A stretch of 45,078 bases of DNA from JBDUDK01 sp040002995 (lineage in GTDB: Bacteria; Actinomycetota; Acidimicrobiia; Acidimicrobiales; Ilumatobacteraceae): contig JBDUDK010000115.1 of assembly GCA_040002995.1 (NCBI GenBank), positions 1 through 45,078 on the forward strand. Reading direction: 5' to 3'. Position 1 is the stretch's first letter. Every line of letters begins with the position of its first letter. A model generated the notes under the pieces. The model was not told where the DNA came from. It made no database searches and worked only from the letters and a program-made list of their open reading frames with translations. A program made the translations under genes and the position numbers. This document shows positions 1-9,895 of this stretch, piece by piece.

Positions 1-2
1 GC

Positions 3-1679
3 GAGGTCGCCAAGCGCCAGGCCATCACGAACCCGGATCGCACGATCCGTTCCGTGAAGCGCCACATGGGCACGTCGTGGAACATTGAGATCGACGGCAA
101 GAAGTACACGGCTCAGGAGATCAGCGCCCGCACCCTGATGAAGCTGAAGCGCGATGCAGAGGCCTACCTCGGTGACACCGTCACCCAGGCCGTCATCACC
201 GTGCCCGCCTACTTTGACGACGCCCAACGCACCGCGACGAAGGAGGCGGGCCAGATCGCGGGCCTCGAGGTCCTGCGCATTATCAACGAACCCACCGCGG
301 CCGCGCTCGCGTACGGCCTCGACAAGGGATCGTCGGACGAGACCGTCTTGGTGTTCGACCTCGGTGGCGGCACGTTCGACGTGTCGATTCTCGAGATCGG
401 CGACGGTGTCTTCGAAGTGAAGTCGACGCACGGCGACACGCAACTCGGCGGCGACGACTGGGACCAACGCGTGATCGACTGGCTCGTCGGCCAGTTCAAG
501 AGCGCGCACGGCATCGACCTGGCCAAGGACCGGATGGCGCTGCAGCGGCTGAAGGAGTCGGCCGAGAAGGCCAAGATCGAGTTGAGCCAGGTGCAGCAGA
601 CCCAAATCAATCTGCCGTTCATCACGGCCACCTCCGACGGCCCGCTGCACCTCGACGAGAGCCTCACGCGGTCGAAGTTCCAAGAGATGACCGCCGATCT
701 CCTCGAGCGTTGCCGCTCACCGTTCGAGCAGGCCATCAAGGACGCCGGGCTCACCAAGGGCCAGATCGACCACGTCATCTTGGTCGGCGGCTCTACCCGT
801 ATGCCCGCCGTGCAGGAACTCGTGTTCTCGTTCACCGGCAAAGAGCCCAACAAGAGCGTGAACCCCGACGAGGTCGTCGCGGTCGGCGCGGCCATTCAGG
901 CCGGCGTCCTCAAGGGCGACGTCAAGGATGTTCTGCTACTCGACGTCACGCCGTTGTCGCTCGGCATCGAGACCAAGGGCGGCGTCATGACGAGGCTCAT
1001 CGACCGCAACACCACCATTCCCACCCGCAAGACCGAGGTCTTCACGACCGCGGAAGACATGCAGCCGTCGGTCGAGATCCACGTGCTGCAGGGTGAGAGG
1101 GAGATGGCCTCCTACAACAAGACGCTCGGCAAGTTCCAACTCGTCGACCTTCCGCCGGCGCCACGCGGCATGCCTCAGATCGAGGTCACGTTCGACATCG
1201 ACGCCAACGGCATCGTGCACGTCTCGGCCAAGGATCGGGCCACCAGCAAGGAGCAGTCGATGACCATCACCGGTCAGTCGTCGCTCAACAAGGACGACAT
1301 CGCCCGCATGGTGAAAGACGCCGAGGCGCATGCCGAGGAAGACAAGCAGCGGCGCGCCGAGGCTCAGGTGCGAAACGATGCCGACACGCTCGTGTACTCG
1401 ACCGAGAAGGTGTTGCGCGAGCAAGGCGACAAGGTGTCGGCCGATGAGCGCACAGCCGTCGAGAACCCGCTCGCCGACCTCAAGACCGCGCTCGCGGGCT
1501 CCGACGTCGACGCCATCAAGGCGTCAACCGAGCGTCTGATGACCGCCAGCCAGAGCTTCAGCCAGAAGCTCTACGAGGCCGCCTCCCGTGACGCCAATGC
1601 CGCGGGCACGTCGGCTTCCGGTCAGAACACGGCGAGCGACGACGATGTCGTCGACGCGGAGATCGTCGAGGACAAATGA
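3..1679 (+). CDS. dnaK: Chaperone protein DnaK (Hsp70), 5' end missing
   Basis: This is the ATP-dependent Hsp70 chaperone, which binds unfolded peptides with DnaJ and GrpE as co-chaperones in the cytoplasm. The frame is open from base 3, where the residues EVAKRQAITNPDRT match a point about 50 residues into the family, so the N-terminal phosphate loop lies outside the window. Visible Hsp70 signatures are VFDLGGGTFDVSI in the nucleotide-binding domain, VILVGGSTRMPAVQ, and the substrate-binding domain start DVTPLSLGIETKGG. The C-terminus is an acidic tail ending DAEIVEDK. Its stop overlaps the grpE start (ATGA), so the two genes are translationally coupled. The operon promoter and any HspR-binding HAIR element would lie upstream, outside the window. 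Identification is certain; only the true start is unseen. Confidence 0.98.
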   Translation, partial: EVAKRQAITNPDRTIRSVKRHMGTSWNIEIDGKKYTAQEISARTLMKLKRDAEAYLGDTVTQAVITVPAYFDDAQRTATKEAGQIAGLEVLRIINEPTAAALAYGLDKGSSDETVLVFDLGGGTFDVSILEIGDGVFEVKSTHGDTQLGGDDWDQRVIDWLVGQFKSAHGIDLAKDRMALQRLKESAEKAKIELSQVQQTQINLPFITATSDGPLHLDESLTRSKFQEMTADLLERCRSPFEQAIKDAGLTKGQIDHVILVGGSTRMPAVQELVFSFTGKEPNKSVNPDEVVAVGAAIQAGVLKGDVKDVLLLDVTPLSLGIETKGGVMTRLIDRNTTIPTRKTEVFTTAEDMQPSVEIHVLQGEREMASYNKTLGKFQLVDLPPAPRGMPQIEVTFDIDANGIVHVSAKDRATSKEQSMTITGQSSLNKDDIARMVKDAEAHAEEDKQRRAEAQVRNDADTLVYSTEKVLREQGDKVSADERTAVENPLADLKTALAGSDVDAIKASTERLMTASQSFSQKLYEAASRDANAAGTSASGQNTASDDDVVDAEIVEDK

Positions 1680-2194
1680 CGATGCCAGCCGACGATGTCG
1701 CGGGCGCCGCGGCCGAGCCGATCGACGAGTCCATCGACGCCGCCGACGACATCGGCGCGCTGATCGAGCACGATCTGGGAACGCTCCTGGCCGAGCGCGA
1801 CCAGTTCAAGGACATCGCGCTTCGGCTCCAGGCCGACTTCGACAACTATCGAAAGCGCGAAGCCAAGGACCGTGCCGATGCGATCGATCGGGCCACCGGC
1901 AAGGTCGCAGAGTCGTTGCTCGGCGTGCTCGACGCGTGTGAGGCGGCGTTTGCCCACGGCGTCGAGGGCGTCGAGCCCATCTGGTCGAAGCTCATCGGAG
2001 AGTTGCAACGGCAGGGCCTTGAAGCGATGGACTGCGCGGGCAAGCCGTTCGACCCGCATGAGCACGACGCGGTTGCGCATGAGGCCGATGACGACGGCGG
2101 CAGTGATCCTCCGGTGGTTTCGGACGTGCTGCGGACGGGATACCGCTGGAAAGGGAAAGTGCTGCGCCCGGCGATGGTGAAGGTACGGGGCTGA
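1676..2194 (+). CDS. grpE: Nucleotide exchange factor GrpE
   Basis: GrpE releases ADP from DnaK and resets the chaperone cycle. The 172-residue protein has an acidic, disordered-looking N-terminus. A helical dimerisation region follows, containing the typical LQADFDNYRKR segment near residues 50-60. The C-terminal beta domain carries the family signature: FDPHEHDAV, then a GYRWKGKVLRPAMVKV ending. It is at the short end of the family because the N-terminal extension is reduced. The start ATG overlaps the dnaK stop by 4 bases. The gene is the second of the five-gene heat-shock operon and is followed by a 38-base gap before dnaJ. Confidence 0.97.
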   Translation: MTMPADDVAGAAAEPIDESIDAADDIGALIEHDLGTLLAERDQFKDIALRLQADFDNYRKREAKDRADAIDRATGKVAESLLGVLDACEAAFAHGVEGVEPIWSKLIGELQRQGLEAMDCAGKPFDPHEHDAVAHEADDDGGSDPPVVSDVLRTGYRWKGKVLRPAMVKVRG

Positions 2195-2232
2195 TCGACG
2201 CGATAAAGGCCAAATAGAGGGAGGAGGTTGAG

Positions 2233-3348
2233 ATGGCGCCCCAGCGCGAGTGGTTCGACAAGGACTATTACAAGGTCCTCGGGGTGTCGGAGACGGCCTC
2301 CGCCAAGGAGATCACCAAGGCGTATCGAAAGCTCGCGCGCCAGTTCCATCCCGACGCGAACCACGGCGATCCCAAGTCCGAGGAACGCTTCAAGGAGATC
2401 AGTTCGGCCTACGACGTCGTGGGCGACGAGGCCAAGCGCAAGGAGTACGACGAAGCCCGCCGCCTCGGGCCGGTCGGCGGTTTTGGACCCGGCGGGTACA
2501 ACCAGGGTGATATCCGCTTCGACACGGGCGGTGAAGGCGGTCTCGGCGATCTGCTCGGCAACCTGTTCGGTCGGCGGCGCGCGAACACGCCGGGCACCGG
2601 TCCGCAGCGGGGCGCCGACCTCGAAGCCGAGTTGACGCTGTCGTTCGTCGACGCAGTCAAAGGCATGACCACGACATTGCAACTCATCTCCGACTCGGCC
2701 TGCTCGACGTGCGGAGGCAATGGCGCGAAGCCCGGCACCGTCCCGCATATCTGTCAGGTGTGTGGCGGACGCGGCGTCACCGACGACAACCAAGGATTCT
2801 TCTCGTTCAGTAAGCCCTGCTATGTCTGCCAAGGCAGAGGCACGATCATCGACACGCCGTGCCCCACGTGTCACGGATCGGGCGTCGAGCGGCGACCGCG
2901 CGAGGTCAAGGTCCGGATCCCGGCCGGTGTCGACAACCATCAGCGCATCAGGTTGAAAGGGCGAGGCGCTCCCGGACGAAACGGTGGGCCGCCCGGCGAC
3001 TTGTTCGTCACGTGCAACGTCACGCCGCACCGAATCTATGGACGCGACGGGAGCAATCTCCTCTTGCGCGTACCCATCACTTACGCCGAGGCGGCGCTCG
3101 GTGGCGAGATCGAGGTGCCGCTTCTCGACGGCAGTCGCGTGAAGCTACGGATCAAGCCCGGCACGCAACCCGGCACCCGCCAGCGCGTGAAGGCAAAAGG
3201 CGTGGCCGCCAACAACGGCACCGGCGACCTCATCGTCACGTTCGACGTCGCCGTGCCCCACAACCTCTCGGCCGCCGAGCGCAAGACGATCGAGGAGCTC
3301 GCCAAGGTCGGCAGCGTGTCACCGCGAGCTCATTTGGAGACAGCATGA
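2233..3348 (+). CDS. dnaJ: Chaperone protein DnaJ (Hsp40)
   Basis: DnaJ delivers substrates to DnaK and stimulates its ATPase. The 371-residue protein has an N-terminal J domain with HPD at residues 39-41. A glycine-rich linker follows, then the zinc-binding region with four CxxCxGxG-type repeats at about residues 157-215 (CSTCGGNG, CQVCGGRG, CYVCQGRG, CPTCHGSG), and then the beta-sandwich substrate domains. The ATG at 2233 is preceded by a strong purine-rich Shine-Dalgarno stretch (GGGAGGAGG) that ends about 5 bases upstream. The stop overlaps the hspR start (ATGA). An intact zinc region makes this a type I DnaJ. It probably belongs to the HspR-controlled operon. Confidence 0.98.
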   Translation: MAPQREWFDKDYYKVLGVSETASAKEITKAYRKLARQFHPDANHGDPKSEERFKEISSAYDVVGDEAKRKEYDEARRLGPVGGFGPGGYNQGDIRFDTGGEGGLGDLLGNLFGRRRANTPGTGPQRGADLEAELTLSFVDAVKGMTTTLQLISDSACSTCGGNGAKPGTVPHICQVCGGRGVTDDNQGFFSFSKPCYVCQGRGTIIDTPCPTCHGSGVERRPREVKVRIPAGVDNHQRIRLKGRGAPGRNGGPPGDLFVTCNVTPHRIYGRDGSNLLLRVPITYAEAALGGEIEVPLLDGSRVKLRIKPGTQPGTRQRVKAKGVAANNGTGDLIVTFDVAVPHNLSAAERKTIEELAKVGSVSPRAHLETA

Positions 3349-3734
3349 ACCGCACGAAAGACCATGGGGTCTACGTCATCTCGGTCGCGGCCGAACTCGC
3401 CGGCGTTCATCCTCAGACCCTGCGCATCTACGAGCGCAAGGGCCTCCTCGATCCCGCGCGCACGCGTGGTGGCAACCGTCGATACAGCGAGACCGACATC
3501 GAACGTCTGCGACGGATCGCGGAGCTCACGGCCCGCGGTCTCAATCTTGCGGGAGTAAAGATGGTCTTGGCGCTCGAGGACGAAGTGCGTCGGGTGCGCT
3601 ATGAGCTCGAGTGGACCCGCCGCGAGGCCATGCAGCAGGTCGCCGACGTCGAGCGGCGCCACCGCCGCGACCTGGTTCCCCTTTCTCAATCCGTTGTGCG
3701 CTTCGGCCAACGCGCTCCGTTCCCCCACGACTGA
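3345..3734 (+). CDS. hspR: Heat-shock repressor HspR (MerR family)
   Basis: HspR is the MerR-type repressor of the actinobacterial dnaK operon. It uses DnaK as co-repressor and binds inverted HAIR elements. The 129-residue protein begins with a winged helix-turn-helix: YVISVAAELAGVHPQTLRIY, then ERKGLLDPARTRGGNRRYSE, at about residues 8-45. A MerR-like helix and a charged, coiled-coil-like C-terminal region (LEDEVRRVRYELEWTRRE) follow. No ligand-sensing domain or cysteine cluster is visible, as expected for HspR. The start overlaps the dnaJ stop by 4 bases, and clpB follows 12 bases downstream. The position inside the chaperone operon supports autoregulation; this is family knowledge, since the operator is outside the window. 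Confidence 0.95.
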   Translation: MNRTKDHGVYVISVAAELAGVHPQTLRIYERKGLLDPARTRGGNRRYSETDIERLRRIAELTARGLNLAGVKMVLALEDEVRRVRYELEWTRREAMQQVADVERRHRRDLVPLSQSVVRFGQRAPFPHD

Positions 3735-3746
3735 GAGGAGAACGTC

Positions 3747-6278
3747 ATGGCGTTTGATCCCAAACTCTGGACTCAGGGCACGCAGCAGGCCGTGGCGGCG
3801 GCGGTCGAGGCAGCGCGGGCCGGGAACAACCCGGAGGTCACCCCCGATCACCTTCTCGCCGCGCTGATGCGCCAGGACGACACCATCGCGTTGGCGCTGG
3901 TGCAGAAGCTCGGCATGGCTCCGCTGATGTTGCGCAACAAGGCCGACCAGGCGGTGGCGAAGCTGCCGAAGGCGTACGGCGGAGCCGAGCCACGACTGTC
4001 GCGGGAAGCGACCGCGCTCTTCGAGCGTGCCGACAATGATCGCAAAGAACTTCGCGACGATTTCCTCTCGGTCGAGCACCTCCTGCTGGCCATGCCCGAT
4101 CGTCTCGCTGTCTCGCGCGAAGAGACGTTGATCGCCTTGCGGGAGGTCAGGGGCAGCCACCGCGTGACCACGCAGAACCCCGAGGAGACGTTTCGCGCGC
4201 TCGAGAGGTATGGCCGCGATCTCACCGCGGTCGCGGCCGAGGGCCGGCTCGATCCCGTGATCGGACGCGACGACGAGATCCGCCGCGTCATCCAGGTTTT
4301 GTCGCGCCGCACGAAGAACAATCCGGTGCTCATCGGTGAACCGGGCGTGGGAAAGACCGCCATTGTCGAGGGGCTGGCGCAACGCATCGCCGACGGCGAT
4401 GTGCCCGAGAGTCTGAAGCACAAGCGGTTGATCGCGCTCGATCTCGCCTCGATGGTGGCCGGCGCGAAATACCGAGGGGAGTTCGAGGAGCGCCTGAAGG
4501 CCGTGCTGAAGGAGATCAGCGACGCCGGCGGCGAGATCATCACGTTCATCGACGAGATGCACACCGTCGTGGGCGCCGGTGCGGCCGAGGGCGCGATGGA
4601 TGCGGGCAACATGCTCAAACCCATGCTCGCCCGCGGCGAGCTACGGATGATCGGTGCCACGACCCTCGACGAGTTCCGCAAGCACATCGAGAAAGACGCC
4701 GCACTCGAACGCCGCTTCCAGCAGGTGTACGTGGGCGAGCCGTCGGTCGAGGACACGATCGCCATCCTGCGCGGTCTGAAGGAGCGCTACGAGGTGCACC
4801 ACGGCGTGCGCATTCAGGATTCGGCCCTCGTGTCGGCCGCTGTCTTGTCCGACCGCTATCTCACGAGCCGCTTCCTCCCCGACAAGGCGATCGACCTCGT
4901 CGACGAGGCCGCCAGCCGCCTACGCATCGAGATCGACTCGATGCCCACCGAGATCGACGTCGTCGACCGTCGGATCTTGCAGCTCGAGATCGAACGGGTG
5001 GCCCTCGCCAAGGAAACCGACGCGCCATCCAAGGATCGGCTGACCGCGCTCGAGGAGGAACTCGAGCGGCTGAAGGGCGAGTCCGCCGCGATGAAGGAGC
5101 ATTGGGAGGCCGAAAAGGAAGCCATCGCGGCAATTCGCGAGCTGAAGGAAGAGCTCGAGACACGGCGAGCCCAGGTGGATCGCGAGACCGATCTCGAGAA
5201 GGCCGCCGAGATCCGCTACGGCCGGATCCCCGAGCTCGAGCGGCGCATCGAGGAAGCCACCGCGCACCTCGACGCGCTACAGAGCGCGCAGCGCATGCTC
5301 AAAGAGGAGGTCGACTCCGAAGACATCGCCGAAGTAGTGGCGAAGTGGACCGGTGTGCCGGTGAGCCGTCTGCTGGAGGGCGAGATGGCCAAACTGGTCC
5401 GGCTCGAGGAACTCCTCCACCGGCGCGTCATCGGTCAGGACGAAGCGGTCACCGCAGTGTCCAACTCTGTCCGTCGCAGCCGCGCCGGGTTGTCTGATCC
5501 AAACCGCCCGATCGGTTCGTTCCTTTTCCTCGGTCCCACCGGGGTGGGTAAGACCGAGCTAGCTCGGGCCGTGGCCGAGTTCTTGTTCGATGACGAACGA
5601 GCCATCGTTCGCATCGACATGAGCGAGTACACCGAAAAGCATTCAGTGGCCCGCCTCGTGGGCGCGCCTCCCGGTTACGTCGGCTACGACGAAGGGGGTC
5701 AGCTCACCGAGGCCGTACGCCGTCGGCCGTATGCCGTGGTGCTCCTAGACGAGATCGAAAAGGCCCACTCCGATGTCTTCAACATTCTCCTGCAGGTGCT
5801 CGACGATGGCCGTCTCACCGATGGTCAGGGCCGCACGGTCGATTTCACCAACACGGTGCTGATCATGACCTCGAACCTGCCCGGCGATCCGCGGGGCTTC
5901 TTCAAGCCGGAGTTCATCAACCGCATCGATGACATCATCCGTTTCCACGCCCTCACCGAGGCCCACATCGACAAGATCGTGGGGATGCAGCTCGACCGCT
6001 TCAGCCGCCGGCTCGCAGAACGCCGCATCACACTCGAGGTCACCGACGCTGCTCGCGGGTTGCTGGCCAAGGAGGGCTATGACCCTGCCTTCGGGGCCCG
6101 GCCGCTGAAGCGGGTCATCCAGCGGGAGGTGGCCGACCGCGCCGCCAGCGCCATCCTCGAGGGGCGAATCGACGAGGGCGACACCCTTTTTGTCGACGTC
6201 GTGTCCGGGCAGCTCACGGTGATCGCGGTGCGCTCCGAGGCGGTGACCAGCGCCAACGGGGCCGCACCGGCGGCGTGA
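3747..6278 (+). CDS. clpB: ATP-dependent disaggregase ClpB
   Basis: ClpB is the AAA+ disaggregase that works with DnaK/DnaJ/GrpE to pull proteins out of aggregates. The 843-residue protein has an N-terminal Clp repeat domain (about 1-140). NBD1 has Walker A GEPGVGKT near residue 197 and Walker B TFIDEMH near 265. A coiled-coil M domain spans about 400-520. NBD2 has GPTGVGKT near residue 597 and VVLLDEIEKAH near 664. The linker between IMTSNL and FKPEFINRID is very short compared with E. coli ClpB and also shorter than I recall for mycobacterial ClpB. The ATG at 3747 has a GAGAGGAG Shine-Dalgarno. The M domain distinguishes it from ClpA and ClpC. The 12-base gap after hspR places it in the same operon. 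Confidence 0.97.
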   Translation: MAFDPKLWTQGTQQAVAAAVEAARAGNNPEVTPDHLLAALMRQDDTIALALVQKLGMAPLMLRNKADQAVAKLPKAYGGAEPRLSREATALFERADNDRKELRDDFLSVEHLLLAMPDRLAVSREETLIALREVRGSHRVTTQNPEETFRALERYGRDLTAVAAEGRLDPVIGRDDEIRRVIQVLSRRTKNNPVLIGEPGVGKTAIVEGLAQRIADGDVPESLKHKRLIALDLASMVAGAKYRGEFEERLKAVLKEISDAGGEIITFIDEMHTVVGAGAAEGAMDAGNMLKPMLARGELRMIGATTLDEFRKHIEKDAALERRFQQVYVGEPSVEDTIAILRGLKERYEVHHGVRIQDSALVSAAVLSDRYLTSRFLPDKAIDLVDEAASRLRIEIDSMPTEIDVVDRRILQLEIERVALAKETDAPSKDRLTALEEELERLKGESAAMKEHWEAEKEAIAAIRELKEELETRRAQVDRETDLEKAAEIRYGRIPELERRIEEATAHLDALQSAQRMLKEEVDSEDIAEVVAKWTGVPVSRLLEGEMAKLVRLEELLHRRVIGQDEAVTAVSNSVRRSRAGLSDPNRPIGSFLFLGPTGVGKTELARAVAEFLFDDERAIVRIDMSEYTEKHSVARLVGAPPGYVGYDEGGQLTEAVRRRPYAVVLLDEIEKAHSDVFNILLQVLDDGRLTDGQGRTVDFTNTVLIMTSNLPGDPRGFFKPEFINRIDDIIRFHALTEAHIDKIVGMQLDRFSRRLAERRITLEVTDAARGLLAKEGYDPAFGARPLKRVIQREVADRAASAILEGRIDEGDTLFVDVVSGQLTVIAVRSEAVTSANGAAPAA

Positions 6279-6422
6279 CTCCGATGCGCGCTGTTCCGGC
6301 GTTCCAGCGGTAAGGTCGTCAAGACAGCGGGGTGCTGAGATCCGCCACGGCGAAGATGTGCGCTTGCCTGGCGGGGAGCGAGGGCGAAACGGGCCCCATT
6401 TTGCCCCGTGTGGCGAGGAGGA
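6279..6422 (+). other. Intergenic region between clpB and the surface-protein gene
   Basis: This 144-base stretch separates the heat-shock operon from an unrelated exported protein and should hold the end of one transcript and the promoter of the next. I see no convincing hairpin plus T-run terminator and no clear -35/-10 pair. A GAGGAGG Shine-Dalgarno sits at its very end. Confidence 0.4.
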
Positions 6423-7223
6423 ATGGTGCGCTCACGACTCACACCGGTGTTGGTGGCAGGTGCGTTCGCGGTGATCGGGCCGCTTGGGGTGTTTCTCGCG
6501 TCGGGCGGTTCGCCGGCGCAGGCCGGGCCGACCACAACCGCGTCGACGGTCTACGGGACCACGAGCAGCACGCAGGCGGGCACGACGTCGTCGACCCAAC
6601 CCACGACCTCTTCGTCGGTGGAGTCGACGACCACAGCGCAGGGAAGCACAACAAGTAGCGCCCAGGCCACCACCACGAGCACGGAAGCCACTACGACGAC
6701 GAGCGTCGGGGACACGACCACGAGCGCGGGTGGCACGACGACAAGCGTCGGCGACACGACCACAAGCGTCGGGGACACGACCACGACCGTCGCGCAAGAC
6801 ACCACCACGACCGTGGGGGACACCACCACGACCGGCGGCAGCGGCTCGTCGACGACAGCCGGGAACGGCTCCACCACGACGGCTGGGGGCGGCTCTACGA
6901 CCGCGCCAGGGGGCGGCTCCTCGACGACGGCCGGGGGGGGCGGCTCCACGACCGCGGCCACGAGCAGCACTACGGCCGCTGGGTCCGGGACCACCACCGG
7001 TTCAACCTCCGATGTCGGCGGTTTCGCTGCCACCAGCTCGTCGTCGATCAGTCCAGAGGTGAGTGGACTCGCGCTTACTGCGGCACCGAGCACCAATGCT
7101 CAGATCTTGGGTAGTGCGTTGCCTCGAACGGGCGACGACTCCTCACGAACGATGCTCCTCGCCGTCTTGGCCCTCGCCGTCGGCTCCTTGCTGGTGATTG
7201 CCACACGGCATCGTTCGGCCTAA
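6423..7223 (+). CDS. LPXTG-anchored, Thr/Ser/Gly-rich mucin-like surface protein
   Basis: This is a predicted cell-wall-anchored surface protein of 266 residues. It opens with basic residues and a hydrophobic signal-peptide core (TPVLVAGAFAVIGPLGVFLA) ending near SPAQA. About 190 residues of low-complexity Thr/Ser/Gly/Ala sequence follow, including 7-residue units such as TTTSVGD. The end is a classic sorting signal: LPRTG at residues 233-237 (bases 7119-7133), a hydrophobic segment (MLLAVLALAVGSLLVIA) and a basic RHRSA tail. No enzymatic domain is visible, so it is probably a stalk, a spacer or a heavily O-glycosylated coat protein. No sortase gene is in the window. GAGGAGG lies just upstream; ATG 6423 and GTG 6426 are both possible starts, and GTG 6408 upstream is less likely. 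A G8 tract at 6933-6940 could allow slippage. Confidence 0.8.
   Translation: MVRSRLTPVLVAGAFAVIGPLGVFLASGGSPAQAGPTTTASTVYGTTSSTQAGTTSSTQPTTSSSVESTTTAQGSTTSSAQATTTSTEATTTTSVGDTTTSAGGTTTSVGDTTTSVGDTTTTVAQDTTTTVGDTTTTGGSGSSTTAGNGSTTTAGGGSTTAPGGGSSTTAGGGGSTTAATSSTTAAGSGTTTGSTSDVGGFAATSSSSISPEVSGLALTAAPSTNAQILGSALPRTGDDSSRTMLLAVLALAVGSLLVIATRHRSA
6933..6940 (+). repeat. Homopolymer run of eight G inside the surface-protein gene
   Basis: Eight consecutive G residues encode part of a Gly-rich stretch. Gain or loss of one G would shift the frame before the LPRTG signal, so the anchored form would be lost. Runs like this are known slippage sites in phase-variable surface genes, but whether it varies here cannot be seen from one sequence. 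Confidence 0.6.
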
Positions 7224-7292
7224 CCAGAGAGCGCTCAAAACGGGGCGAGTAGGCTTCGCCGCCGTCCGCCGCGCTTGGTCCTAGGAGGACTC

Positions 7293-8567
7293 GTGCCCGC
7301 CACCGTCGTCGTTGGGACCCAGTGGGGCGACGAGGGCAAGGGCAAGCTCACCGACGTTTTGGCCAAAGAGATGCACCTCGTCGTGCGTTACCAAGGCGGC
7401 CACAACGCGGGCCACACGATCGTCGTCGGCGGCGAGCGATTCGCCCTGCAGCTGCTTCCCTCCGGAGTCCTCTACGAGCATGTGGTCCCGGTGATCGGAA
7501 ACGGTGTCGTCGTCGACCCGGTGGTGCTGCTGGCCGAGATCGATCGACTGCAGTCCGCGGGCATCGATTGTCGACGTCTGAAGCTTTCGGCCACCGCCCA
7601 CCTCATCCTCCCGTACCACCAGGCACTCGACGCGGCGATGGAGTCGGCTCGAGGGCAGATGCGCCTCGGCACCACCTTGCGTGGCATAGGGCCGGCCTAC
7701 GCCGACAAGGCCCAGCGCGTCGGCCTTCGCATCGGCGATCTCCTCGAGCCCGACGCGTTCCGGGCGAAGCTGCTTGCGGTGATGGCGGACAAGAACCGAA
7801 TCCTGGTGGGCTACGGCGCGGAGCCGCTCGACAGCGAGATGGTTGCCGACCACTACGTGAACGAGGTGGCCCCTCGGGTGGCGCCTTACGTCGACGACAC
7901 CGTTGCGCTCATCCACGACGCGCTCTCCGCGGGAAGCAACATTCTGCTCGAGGGGGCCCAAGCGACGTTTCTCGATGTCGACCACGGCACGTATCCCTAT
8001 GTGACATCGTCGAACCCGGTCGCGGGCGGTGCGTGTACGGGCGCCGGCATTGGTCCCCGCCACATAAGCCGCGTGATCGGGATTGCCAAGGCGTACTGCA
8101 CGCGGGTGGGCGCGGGGCCATTTCCTACTGAGCTCACCGACGACATCGGCGACGTGCTCGTCGAGCGCGGTCACGAGTACGGAACTAACACCGGCCGGCG
8201 CCGCCGCGCCGGATGGTTCGACGCGGTGATGCTCCGCAGAGCCGTACAGCTCAACTCACTTTCCGAGTTGGCTGTCACGAAACTCGACGTGCTGGATACG
8301 TTGGCGTCAGTCCGGATGTGCGTGGCCTACGAGATCCGCGGTCGTCGCATCGATCGGATGCCTCCGCCTCCCGACTCACTCGGCGACGCGGTGCCCGTCT
8401 ATGAGGAGTTCGAGGGTTGGCAAAGCGACCTGTCGGGCTACCGCGAGGTAGCCGACCTGCCGGCTCGGGCCCGCGCGTACGTCACGGCCCTCGAGTCGCA
8501 CGTGGGGGTTCCGGTGCGATTCGTCGGTACCGGTCCCGATCGTGACCATTACATTCAATTGCGATGA
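7293..8567 (+). CDS. purA: Adenylosuccinate synthetase
   Basis: PurA joins IMP and aspartate using GTP to make adenylosuccinate, the first committed step to AMP. The 424-residue protein starts PATVVVGTQWGDEGKGK, which contains the family P-loop. It also has GGHNAGHT with the catalytic His, GTTLRGIGPAYADK, and EGAQATFLDVDHGTYPYVTSSN-type sequence, and it ends with GPDRDHYIQL. The GTG at 7293 is chosen because AGGAGG lies 6-7 bases upstream and the protein then begins right at the conserved strand; a TTG 18 bases earlier is in frame but has no such support. purB follows at once, so the two AMP-branch genes are probably co-transcribed. Confidence 0.97.
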   Translation: MPATVVVGTQWGDEGKGKLTDVLAKEMHLVVRYQGGHNAGHTIVVGGERFALQLLPSGVLYEHVVPVIGNGVVVDPVVLLAEIDRLQSAGIDCRRLKLSATAHLILPYHQALDAAMESARGQMRLGTTLRGIGPAYADKAQRVGLRIGDLLEPDAFRAKLLAVMADKNRILVGYGAEPLDSEMVADHYVNEVAPRVAPYVDDTVALIHDALSAGSNILLEGAQATFLDVDHGTYPYVTSSNPVAGGACTGAGIGPRHISRVIGIAKAYCTRVGAGPFPTELTDDIGDVLVERGHEYGTNTGRRRRAGWFDAVMLRRAVQLNSLSELAVTKLDVLDTLASVRMCVAYEIRGRRIDRMPPPPDSLGDAVPVYEEFEGWQSDLSGYREVADLPARARAYVTALESHVGVPVRFVGTGPDRDHYIQLR

Positions 8568-8571
8568 CGAC

Positions 8572-9879
<1,308 letters not shown>

Positions 9880-9895
9880 ATCTCCGGTCGGAGAT

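Noticed and set aside
1846..3030. Long open frame on the minus strand opposite grpE and dnaJ
   Set aside because: It is antisense to two certain genes, its product resembles no family, and high G+C codon bias commonly opens the opposite strand.
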